In this document: in pieces, positions 55,671-64,000 of the stretch
Layout of the letters: each line of letters begins with the position of its first letter
Numbering within the stretch: position 1 is the first letter of the stretch
Assembly: GCF_918797505.1 (NCBI RefSeq)
Contig: NC_092795.1
Coordinates: 18,277,131-18,341,130 of the forward strand
Direction of reading: 5' to 3'
Length of the DNA stretch: 64,000 bases
Source of the DNA: Bemisia tabaci
Taxonomy: Eukaryota; Arthropoda; Insecta; Hemiptera; Aleyrodidae
Notes under the pieces: model-generated
Seen by the model: only the letters and a program-made list of their open reading frames with translations
Database searches by the model: none
Told to the model about the DNA's origin: nothing
Position numbers and translations under genes: made by a program

Positions 55671-55902
55671 CACTGAAAAAAAAAAACACATTGTATCTAG
55701 GGTCCAGACTCTTGAAAACATTGACAAGAAAAAATACTCTTGATTCAATCGATTTGTGCTTGAATCAAAACGAAATCCGCCTAAATTAAGAGGCTTGGTT
55801 CTTGATTTAAGCTAGATTCTGATTGAATCAAGAGTACTTTTTCTTGTCGATGTTTTTAAGAGTCTGGACTCTAGATCCAATGTGTTTTTTTTTTTCCCAG
55901 TG
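55671..55902. mobile_element. CACTG-type palindromic MITE, copy 2 of the 1016 subfamily
   Basis: A 232-bp element opening CACTG plus an A-run and ACACATTGTATC, and closing GATCCAATGTG plus a T-run and CCCAGTG. Arms share GTCCAGACTCTTGAAAACAT and AATACTCTTGATTCAATC. It is the same subfamily as 1016-1243. Confidence 0.9.
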
Positions 55903-56007
55903 TGGTTTTATGCAGTTTTTCTACCATAAGCTAATAATAATACAAATAATAATTTGTGTCTATGGATTTTTCATTTTTATTCTCTTTTTCTTACAGGTTT
56001 CTTTTGT

Positions 56008-56129
56008 ATGATTTTATCAGCAGTAACAGTTTTCATCCTCACTGTAAGTTGCGGCCCGCAACATATCAATGTGACAAAAATTCACCTGGGTCCAACCGAT
56101 TGTGATCCTGAAAGGAATACCATTCATTG
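56008..56129 (+). CDS. Candidate first coding exon of a small secreted protein
   Basis: A polypyrimidine tract and TTACAG acceptor (55995/55996) are followed 12 bases later by ATG. The 41-codon frame begins MILSAVTVFILTVSCG, a good signal-peptide shape, then a polar stretch including INVTKIH and DCDPERNTIHW. It meets TAA at 56131, but a donor CATTG|GTAATG overlaps the last codons, so the frame could be spliced onward. An alternative donor ACT|GTAAGT lies inside the signal region at 56042/56043 and would remove the mature part. I do not recognise the family; no downstream exon was found in the window. Confidence 0.3.
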
Positions 56130-56139
56130 GTAATGTATT

Positions 56140-57262
56140 AAAGACGCAGTTTCATTCAAGTGGTAAGACTTAATTTAGAGTATTTGCCCGTGCTTGTGTT
56201 GCAACTCCAAAGAGCTACCGCATCTCTAGGAACCCTGAATATTGCACCATCGAGGTGCTCTTTTAATTAATTTTGGATTCAAATAAAACCTCTTCCCTTT
56301 GAATCCAGAGTATTGTTCGTGCTTCCTTCTTCTCGCCTAGCAGCACTTCAATATTATGCATTTGTAAAACATTCTCCCTTCCGTGAACAAAATTACAAAA
56401 TACATATGACTGTGTTAAAATTGGAGCATAAAAAAATGTTCTATCCCCCTTTTCGGACCAAAAATTACCATTCGGTGGTACAAAATGCATGAACAAGTCA
56501 CTCTGAGGTAAAATTGTATGAAAGGAGCAAAATTAAAAGACCGCGCAGAATAAGTACATTAAGGCTGGGTATATGTACGTGCCGATGTGTATCGAAAAAA
56601 TGCAAGATCGAAGTGCTATTTTACATCTAGATTCTAAAGCTAGAAAATCTACAGAACTCATTCATAACGGTAAGAGATGACGCAGAGTGACATTCAACTA
56701 ACGTGTAACAAGCGAACGATAAAATTATATATTCTCTGTTGGCATATTTTCCATAAGCCGATAGAATCAAACTCCCATTGCCTTACAATGTGGTTAATTC
56801 TATTTTATGGAAATCATTATTTGGTACGTCATTATATGGTGGTAGTTGTGGTAAAATGCCGCGATTGCTATCATTCCATGCGAACAAAGAAGCTAACTAC
56901 CCACAACCCACAACTATCACGTTCGCTACCCGCTGTTGGACCAACTTAAAGCGCCTTCAAATTGAGCGCATGCATCCTGCAGCACTCTCGTTCTAATCTG
57001 AGGTTCTGAGGACGCGGAGCGGAGACTGATACTGACCTGACAGTGTCGCTGATATTGCTGTTTTGACCTATGAGCTCCATTTTCATTCGACAACGATGTG
57101 TCTAGATTGTTATCACACACTTTCAAGATCTCTGTGATGAAATGTGTGTAATATTTCTTTTTTGCGAAGCTGTTAGGGTCAAAACCGGAGAATCGTCTAA
57201 AATATGAAACTGAAATATATTTTTTCGGCATTGCGCCTTCCTTAAGTACTCCATACTCATCC
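56140..57262. other. Spacer downstream of exon candidate, no gene recognised
   Basis: AT-rich DNA. Frames at 56263-56496, 56677-56949 and 56926-57318 have no recognisable domain, and the last runs into the MITE at 57269. Confidence 0.4.
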
Positions 57263-57268
57263 CAATCA

Positions 57269-57540
57269 GCGGGCCGATTATTGAAATTGATAGACAAAGC
57301 GATAGACAAAGAAGACATAGGGGGTATGGAGCTATCCTATTGGTTGACATGGATAGTTCCCATAGACTAAGGGAGAAAATGATAGACTAACTGTCGGGTC
57401 CCTCGGGGTTGCCGTTACTTAGTCTATTACCTACCTCCTTTGTCCATTGCAACCACCCGCTTCCACCAATAGGATCCCTCCATATCTCTTTTGTCCTCTT
57501 TGTCTATAGCTTTGTCTATTAATTTCAATAATCGGCCCGC
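57269..57540. mobile_element. GATAGACAAAG MITE, best-preserved copy
   Basis: A 272-bp element with ends GCGGGCCGATTATTGAAATT plus GATAGACAAAGC and the inverse GCTTTGTCTATTAATTTCAA plus TAATCGGCCCGC, near-perfect over about 32 bp. Inner pairs include GGAGCTATCCTATTGG/CCAATAGGATCCCTCC. It shares GGGTCCCTCG.GGTTGCCGTTA with the copy at 36383. The target duplication is not certain. Confidence 0.9.
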
Positions 57541-58153
57541 AGTCACGTAGATGGTGTCATCTCATTGTTTGGATCCGAATCGATTCAATCAACGCCCGGC
57601 TCAGCGGAGGATCCCTGCAGTGACGTCACCGCTGAAAATGTCTACAGGAAACTTTTCGTACTCTTACGCAACTTAGGTTAAAAAAAAGAGAGCCGAGAGT
57701 CATCGGAAGAGAAGCACGGGAGGAGAGGGAGAGGGGCGACAGAATAATTGGAAGTGAATGCGTACACAAAGCAAAACAATCGATACCTGCTTATAGTAAA
57801 CGCAGGATTGCCGCTCCAAGTACCATATAAATAGTATCCAGTCCGTGGATTCGTGTTTAATTTGTTAGAGCTAGCAGCATAGCAGTGCGCTTTGTGCCTT
57901 GCCGCTATCCATCATTGTTGCCAGGATTTCTTCCTTCTTCGGAGAACTAGGCGTGAATCGAGAATATTTTTGGACGAGATTTGGCGGTGTTCCTGCCGGT
58001 GCGCCTCCAAATTCTCTTTTTGATGGATCTACTCACTTTCCCTTTCGATACCTTGCGGGTCGCCGTGGAGGGGGCGAGGGGGGGGGGGGGGGTCTTAGTC
58101 CGATTCATTGATACGGCGGCCGTACGGGGAATAAATTGCCATCCGACGCGCGA
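57541..58153. other. Spacer with weak TATA candidate and G-run
   Basis: CCATATAAATAGTATCC at 57823-57839 resembles a TATA box but no initiator-exon structure could be confirmed downstream. A G14 run lies at 58079-58092. The frame at 57899-58111 begins at TTG and not ATG, and is unrecognised. Confidence 0.3.
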
Positions 58154-58388
58154 CCGACGCACAATGGATCGAATCGATTAGAAAGGTCGGACATGAAATT
58201 TTTGACTGAAACTACGAATTTTGATGTTTATTTTAAATTTTAAAGGGTGCTTATTGAAGAAAATCTCACGAGAAAACCAATGGAACTACTTTCAGAACCT
58301 CAAAGTTTTGTATTAACGAAGTTTCAAGCGTCTAATGTTTCCAAATTTTGTCCGACCTCTCCTATTGACTCGAACCACTGTGCGACGC
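58154..58388. mobile_element. GCACAGTGGATCGAGT MITE, copy 1
   Basis: About 235 bp with ends CCGACGCACAATGGATCGAA and the complement of GGCGTCGCACAGTGGTTCGA. The inner arms share AGGTCGGACATGAAATT and AAATTTTGTCCGACCT. The interior aligns throughout with the copy at 63261 (ACCAATGGAACTACTTT, GTTTCCAAATTTTGTCCGAC). Confidence 0.85.
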
Positions 58389-60044
58389 CGAGACGACCGG
58401 AAGACGGCCCGGCCCGCGAGCAGCCAAGTATGATCGTCCAAAATCCGAAAATTTTCGGCGGATGTAATTTAAATGAAAAGACTCATAATCCAGTGTCCGG
58501 GGGCTCCGTCTGATATTGTACCGTGGGCTTTTTCCCCTTCGTAATTTATTTCCTCTCTTTTTCGCGTCGATTATTTTAAATATTAAACATGGAAGGATTT
58601 AAACAAATTCAGCCGAACTACACCAGAGGTTGCCTTGTTTCGTCTCATTTTCTCAATTTTTCTAGTAAAAAAAATAAAACTGGGGAACGCTCGGACTTTG
58701 AATTTGGTGAGTGTATTCTCTAAGCTCCACGGGAAATCCACAGAAAGTTTAGTAAAAACAGGAAAATTTGGCAACGTGAAATGCAGCTAGGCTAATACTT
58801 GTAGGGCGTGTGCACATCTGGCGATTTTCCGAGTTGGCAGCACTGTTTTGCTCCATTTAAACCCATCAAAAATATCGATTTTAGGCGAAGCAAGCTACCT
58901 TACCAAAAATCGATGTTAATTAGTCATTGCTATTGTCATCGAGTCATTTTTACTACATTTCAGAAACGATGGCTGATGATTCCAATGTAAACATTAAAAA
59001 ATATTAGACGTAAAATCAAGTTTAAATTGTATTATTTGTGATTATCGAGGTGTTGTTTATTATATTTGACATTAACGCATCAGAAATCTAATATGACGAA
59101 ATAAACAAGAGTAATTTTAATTACAAGAAACATTTGAATGCGTTCGATCACCCCGGCGAAAATACTGTAAATGCTAAGAGGTTAAGGTATTCTTGTATTA
59201 ATATTAAACATTGATTGAAAATCAAAAATCATATTCATTAAATTAGTTGATACTTCTGAAACCGGTCTAGCTTATGTCCCGTTTCGTTTCTTCGTTTGGC
59301 TCCTTTCTGCTAAACTTGATCTAGATATTCTAGAGAGCCTAGATCGATTTGCACGTTTTCGGGCATCCAGACAGGCCAAGTCAGCCCATCAGCGGATAGC
59401 CACGCCAATTTCGAGTCAAAAATACATAGTCACTGCCAAAAAGAAAGAAAAAAACGGGGGGCCAGGCATTGGTTCATATTGTCATTCAAACCTGTTGCTC
59501 TGCTACCGAGAGCACACACACATCCGTGCGAACACCGGTCAAGTGAACAAGTGATGCAACAGGTGCCTTCCTTATATAATGAACGAGCAGGACAAGTGAC
59601 CAAAAACTGGGTCTTGACTTGAAGCACATACGTTCAAATTCTCTTGATTCGAGCCGACGGGCACCATGAAACAGATTTATGACCCCTAATTTGGACACGT
59701 TCAAATCGGAAGGAGCTATATACATTGTGACATGAGCCCTGTCATACATGCATTCTTATGGGTCTCAAGGCTCATGTCGGAATGGATTTAGCTTCTTTTG
59801 ATTTAAATGCGCGCATTTCATCCTGTTTCTTTTACAGATATATCACTTACGGTGCTCTCATACGCGACGAGGATACATAGGATATTATGATGAAAGCATA
59901 GCTTTTTTGGGGGGTTCATGATTTGATTTTCAGGAAGCACACGTATTGAGAAAAGTGATCAGAATGTTTTCAATCAAAATTTTTTGATCGGGCTCTTAAA
60001 CACTTTGGTTGACTAGCAGATAGGCTTTACAAGTGAAAACCATT
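58389..60044. other. Spacer with a fragmentary repeat, no gene recognised
   Basis: 58750-58910 holds GAAAATTTGGCAACGTGAAA, similar to CGTCGTTTCC-family right arms, and CATCAAAAATATCGATTTTA, similar to the centre of the 708-bp palindrome. Opposed frames at 59430-59749 are unrecognised. Confidence 0.4.
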
Positions 60045-60254
60045 CACTGAAAAAAAATAATCTTAAATTTGCCGCCAAGAAGTATTTCTTCTTAAATCAA
60101 GAATTTTGCTGGTTAATATAAACTACTGTTTTGCTTAAACCAAGCATCATTTTTCTTGTATCAAGAAAAATTCAGCTTAAAGCAAGATAAAAAAATTCTT
60201 AATGGCAAATTCAAGAATCATGGCTTCAAGAGCCAAGCTACTTTTTTTTCAGTG
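60045..60254. mobile_element. CACTG-A(n) element, copy 5
   Basis: 210 bp from CACTGAAAAAAAATAATCTT to AAGCTACTTTTTTTTCAGTG. Terminal inversion is only about 15 bp, but the interior carries AAATCAAGAAT and CTTGTATCAAGAA type palindromes. It shares only the terminal motif with copies at 1016, 17763, 50173 and 55671, so grouping is by ends and not by interior. Confidence 0.72.
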
Positions 60255-60572
60255 AAAAAAAAAAGAAAACTTGATTATTGATAGTCCTCCTTTGTTCACA
60301 ACTTCTAAAATCTCAACAGAGGTCGTGACTGGAAATGCATGTCTCCAGCGGAAGTAGAGTGCAAGGAGTAGGACTATATACAAAAAAGAAACAAATAAGA
60401 AGCTTTTAGCCGATTTTCTCTTTAATAATATCTAAACTCAGGCCATGCTGAGATGGTATGCAAGAGAATATTTATTTAATAAGAAAATAATGTATCATTA
60501 AGGAGAAAATTGGCTATAAGTTCAATGTTTGTTTTTTTCATTGTGAGTAGCCGAAAACCTAATAATTTTGTA
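60255..60572. other. Spacer, no gene recognised
   Basis: About 320 bases of AT-rich DNA without supported features, directly upstream of the hAT element at 60581. Confidence 0.45.
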
Positions 60573-60580
60573 CTGTTTGT

Positions 60581-61449
60581 CAAGGCCGGATTAAGGGGGT
60601 GGCCACATGGCGACAAATCTAGGGGGCGGCAAATTTTGCAATTTTTTTAAATGTAGGTATAAAAAAAATCGGATTTAGAAAAAAAAATTACAAACGAAAA
60701 AAGGCGACAAAATCTCTCATTTCTTGAGGGTATAGTAATTTCTAATTTTGTTATCTCTCAGTGATACATGTGATAGCACCTTTAATAAGTCGAGTTGAGA
60801 GAGAAACCAAACACGCAATTTGGCCTGGAACGGCGCGACTTGGAGAGAAATGATGACGAGGAATTGAGATGAAAAGGAGAAGCCTCGGCGCGGCAATCGA
60901 TCGGCATGTAGCGCCTACAAGACTGTACGAATACTTCTCGCATTGCATCAAAGATAGTGCGGTCAGCGTGAGACGGATAGCGCCACAAGAATGCATGAAT
61001 ACTTTACGCATTGCGTCAAACACAGTGCGTTCAGCAGCGGTCGGCGTGAAAATCATAGCACCTGCAAGACTGTCGGAATACTTCACGCATTGCGTCAAAC
61101 ACAGTGCGGTTTGCGCGGCGCGGCGGCGCGGCGGAAGTTAAAATCATCAAACCACATTTATGTTGGTTCTTTCATAATTTCATCGTTCATTTCTTATGAA
61201 TGGAAGGCCTTGTCCACAAAGAGGTAGGTTTACAAAACTTAAATTTTGCGCAAAGTTCCGTGAAATTTTGTTAGTAGTGTTGACAGGGCTTTCCCAAAAA
61301 ATTTGTCCAACAAGAGTAAACGCGTCTTATGCACCCTTCCCCCGCTGGCACGTTCACTTGATGGTTTTTATTGATGTTTCAAAACGAATGAGAAGGGGGC
61401 GGCAAAATACAGGCGGCTCATGGGCGGCAAGTAGGTAAATCCGGCCCTG
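60581..61449. mobile_element. hAT-type CAGGGCCGGATT MITE, copy 3
   Basis: An 869-bp copy with ends CAAGGCCGGATTAAGG and TAAATCCGGCCCTG, flanked by perfect 8-bp duplications CTGTTTGT (60573-60580, 61450-61457). Three internal minisatellite units (TAGCGCCTACAAGACTG-like, then TACTTCACGCATTGCG) start near 60911, 60979 and 61058. Frames at 60751-61141 derive from these units and are not genes. Confidence 0.96.
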
Positions 61450-61457
61450 CTGTTTGT

Positions 61458-61995
61458 ACATAACTATCTAGAGAAATTTTTGTAACCGGAATGTGATTTT
61501 TCTGAACTTTTTATAGAGGACAACTTATGCAGCGAACTGAAATGAACGGGTAGAATGGCATCGTCGTCGCAGGCCGCACTGTGCCTGACTGTGCAGGCCA
61601 GGACAATAGTGGCCATGTTGCCGCGCTGATATTGATTTAAAGATATTTCATAATTACGCACAATACCCTGCCGTCTCGATACAGCACTCACTCTCAATAA
61701 GCAGAACAAAAAAAAACCATTCGAAGCTTTTAAAAAAGCCACAAATGAAGTCGGGATCAGTGGCACTGAGTGTATCGTAAAAAGCCATGCCTTGCGTTAT
61801 TAAAAATGCCTTTTCATTGATATATTGCGTTATCAACCCCCCTCTTTTTAATTTTTTTTTAAAAAAATTGAGTTGAAAGTAATTTTGAGCGACACTGGTA
61901 TTTTTTTTTAGTCTAGATATCACGGCTCAGACGGAAGATATTTTTTTTGAAGCACGAGCTGTAGACTATTTCCTGCATTTGAAACCTCCTTATAA
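61458..61995. other. Spacer, no gene recognised
   Basis: Mixed DNA with T-runs near 61850. Minus-strand frames at 61464-61766 and 61654-61923 have no recognisable domain. Confidence 0.4.
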
Positions 61996-62215
61996 CTTTT
62001 TCTCTATTTTAATTCAATACTTGACCTCTTCCTGATTAACTCAGTCCAGTCCAACATCCCCAATACCTACCTAGTATCTTGAAATATCTTGCCCTCAAAC
62101 CCCTTTGTCTCCTCTAGGAGGAATCCAATCAAGCACCTCTTTCAGTAACCTCTCTTCCGTCATCCTGATAACCTAACCATACCAGACAAACTGTTTGGCC
62201 ATGACGTCAAATACG
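61996..62215 (-). pseudogene. Decayed LINE reverse-transcriptase C-terminal fragment
   Basis: Read on the minus strand from about 62215, one frame gives FVWYG-stop-VIRMTEERLL and then KEVLDWIPPRGDKGV-stop-G. This is the layout of the C-terminal tail of many non-LTR retrotransposon polymerases (WYGHV.RM...RLPK.VL.W.PP...RGRP). At least four in-frame stops interrupt it, and the region after PPRGDKG decays further. No reverse-transcriptase catalytic motif was found beside it, so it is a short dead fragment. The exact clade is not determined. Confidence 0.72.
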
Positions 62216-62943
62216 TCTAAACTTCATTTTAAAAATATCGTTATGATTGGTTATGACAATGTTGAACTAAGTATTCATATAGAACGCCATAATGTTCGTA
62301 ATTTTCATCATAGTTTTTTCACATCGATGCAAGTTATCTGAAAAAGAGCAATTAACCTCTAGACATGGTGCGAATTTAAGTATTCTGAAAAAAGTTTCCT
62401 TATCAAAATTTCACTTAGAAACGTTTGTCGCGACGAAAATTACTAAAGTTGCCTCCAAAACAAGATATTAAACTTTTTCGATGCGTAAATTTAAACCTCT
62501 ATGAAAAAAACAAAATTTTACACGAGTCAAATCGCGCGATGAACGTTAACGTAACGGTCTCTGATGTGGTATAAACATATGGCAACCTCAATTTCGGCGC
62601 TTTGGCTCGGCTGTTGCACGTTCAAAATTCTAAACAACACAAGGTGGAGAAGAAATACTGATCGATTATGAAGCCTGCCAAGACCCTCGTAGTGCGCGAT
62701 TTGATTCAAGAAGAGTGTTGCTTTTCTTGTGAGCAGGAAGTACCCCGGAACCAGCGTAAACTAAAAACGTTGATATTTTCGTTAGGGGTTAATTTCGGTA
62801 ATTTTTGTGGCGTACATCGTGTTCTACATGAATTTTTGGTCGGGAAACTCCTACGAGAATGGTTAAATTCGTACCTTGTCTAGTGGTCCATGAAAGACCG
62901 TTTTTGGGGAGTTTTACTCCCTTTTCCTGTACTTCTATATTTT
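62216..62943. other. Spacer, no gene recognised
   Basis: AT-rich DNA upstream, in minus-strand sense, of the LINE fragment; no further polymerase motifs were recognised. Frames at 62527-62709 and 62668-62883 are unrecognised. Confidence 0.4.
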
Positions 62944-63192
62944 TGTGCCAAGGAAAAACGCTTCATGAGCATTTGAGAGTTGCCAAATTTCCTTCCGTAA
63001 GGTATTTATTTTTGGGGGAAAATATGAATATTTTTCCTCGGTATTTTCAGGAATTTCAGAAAAAATTGCGGGCAAAATTTTCTGAAACGTCGGAAGAGAA
63101 ATATTCATAAGTTCACCGGGAAATTCGTGTTTTTTCAAAGGAAATTCGGCAGCGCTTGGAGGCTCCTACGGCGTTTTTCCTTAGCAGGGCAG
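62944..63192. mobile_element. CTGCC...CTAAGG MITE, copy 5
   Basis: About 249 bp, starting GTGCCAAGGAAAAACGCTTC (a few terminal bases deleted) and ending CGTTTTTCCTTAGCAGGGCAG. The inner arms GAGAGTTGCCAAATTTCCTT and AAAGGAAATTCGGCAGC are inverted partners. No 4-bp duplication, consistent with the damaged left end. Confidence 0.85.
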
Positions 63193-63260
63193 TATAGACC
63201 CTTGGTTTGGCGGCACAAGCCGACAATCCGGAGCGGACAAGACGGTGCGGCGCGGCGCGG

Positions 63261-63503
63261 CGGCGCACAGTGGATCGAGTTAATACAAGAGGTCGAACAT
63301 GAAATTGGTAGCTATAATTTCAAATTTCAATGTTTATTTCGTCACGTCGTAAATTTCAAGGAGTGTTTCTGGAAGAAAATTTCACGATGAAACCAATGGA
63401 ACCACTTTTAGATCCTGAAAATTTTGCGTAAATGAAGTTATAAGCGTTTAAAGTTTCCAAATTTTGTCCGACCTCTCCTATTGACTCGGTCCACCGTGCG
63501 GCG
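63261..63503. mobile_element. GCACAGTGGATCGAGT MITE, copy 2
   Basis: About 243 bp with ends CGGCGCACAGTGGATCGAGT and the complement of CGCCGCACGGTGGACCGAGT. Inner arms AGGTCGAACATGAAATT and AAATTTTGTCCGACCT. A GC-rich GCGGCGCGGC run abuts the left end, so the precise boundary is uncertain. Confidence 0.85.
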
Positions 63504-64000
63504 ATGCGCGACGCGACTCGGTGGGACTCGTTGAACGGAGGAAAGTGGCACAGACGATTCGGCTGTGACGTCATGACCCCTTCTAAGTAGGCCGCTGCCA
63601 CAGAGCCACGGAGCTCGAGAGCCGCGCTGCCATCGCTGAAAGTGAAACCGGAGTGAATTGCCTGTTGAATCATACGCCATAATAGCATAATAGCTTTTAT
63701 ATCATTCGGCGCCCATCACCATCCATCTCCCATGAATGCCCCGCTCTGCGCTCTACGCACCGAGCAAGACTCCAAGTTCAAAGTTCGAGAACAGAGCCCG
63801 CCCTCTTGCCGGTCCCTTCTTCCCGTCCTAATTGCTCCTTGCCTCCTCCATCCTGTCCCTCTTTCCGAAAAAAGCTCATGGCCGTGAGCATGCACAAAGA
63901 AAATTTCACGTTCGGATCTACGGCAACATTTAACGACTATTCTTGGGCGTGGGAGACCTAGGAGGATCCAAGGGGGGCATAGTGGGCGTACACCCCCCTC
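63504..64000. other. Terminal spacer, no gene recognised
   Basis: Mixed composition, GC-richer than average at 63504-63640 and pyrimidine-rich at 63790-63870. No repeat partner or coding exon supported before the window ends. Confidence 0.4.

Noticed and set aside
57823..57839. TATA-box-like TATAAATAG as a promoter
   Set aside because: No initiator at the expected distance with a following exon; AT-rich DNA yields such words often.

Overview
The window reads as nuclear DNA of a multicellular eukaryote, most probably an insect. AT-rich spacer is crowded with short non-autonomous DNA transposons, palindromes, satellite arrays and simple repeats, and I found no intact protein-coding gene. A hemipteran such as a whitefly would fit the repeat-rich style, but that is an impression and not a demonstrated assignment. 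Almost all open reading frames of 60-190 codons here are chance frames, or frames forced by tandem or simple repeats. No tRNA, rRNA, CRISPR array or operon structure was seen.

Layout. 0-2.6 kb: GC-rich patches, a CACTG-type palindromic MITE and a tandemly duplicated 'GATAGACAAAG' MITE. 2.6-8.3 kb: a large fold-back element whose arms are about 1.5 kb each. Its left arm is split by a 254-bp MITE (4-bp target duplication) and by a 1952-bp insertion (7-bp target duplication) that opens with an array of tiny GC-rich hairpins. The intact right arm supplies the empty site for both. 8.8-10.7 kb: a 0.6-kb inverted-repeat element and two hAT-type MITEs with perfect 8-bp target duplications. 10.7-17.4 kb: mostly unremarkable spacer. 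17.4-22.6 kb: MITEs, a tandem duplication with a MITE in one copy, a CpG-rich block and a 0.67-kb palindrome. 22.6-31 kb: spacer, a few MITEs, a long purine tract and a weak promoter/exon candidate. 31-41 kb: MITEs, a possible terminal exon, a diverged 277-bp duplication and a second hairpin array. 41.5-46.7 kb: a four-element nest, a 708-bp palindrome and a near-perfect 162-bp hairpin. 49-52 kb: two satellite arrays (135 bp and 137 bp). 53.0-54.0 kb: a MITE inserted in its own family. 55.6-64 kb: more MITEs, a 41-codon exon candidate with a signal-peptide-like start, and a decayed LINE reverse-transcriptase C-terminus.

At least eight repeat families recur. (1) hAT 'CAGGGCCGGATT' (about 805-898 bp, 3 copies). 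(2) hAT 'CAGTGGCG' (135-165 bp, 6 copies). (3) hAT 'CAGAGACAAGAG' (1 copy). (4) 'CTGCCATGCTAAGG' (about 253 bp, 4-bp target duplication, 5 copies). (5) 'CGTCGTTTCC' (about 250 bp, 4-bp target duplication, 5 copies plus a fragment). (6) 'TTGAGGGGCTTGG' (about 225 bp, 4 copies). (7) 'CACTG-A(n)' palindromes (at least 5 copies). (8) 'GATAGACAAAG' (212-272 bp, 4 copies). No transposase for any of them lies in the window, so all depend on enzymes encoded elsewhere. The picture is a transposon graveyard in intergenic or intronic DNA. It is useful mainly because target duplications, empty sites and nesting order can be read directly.
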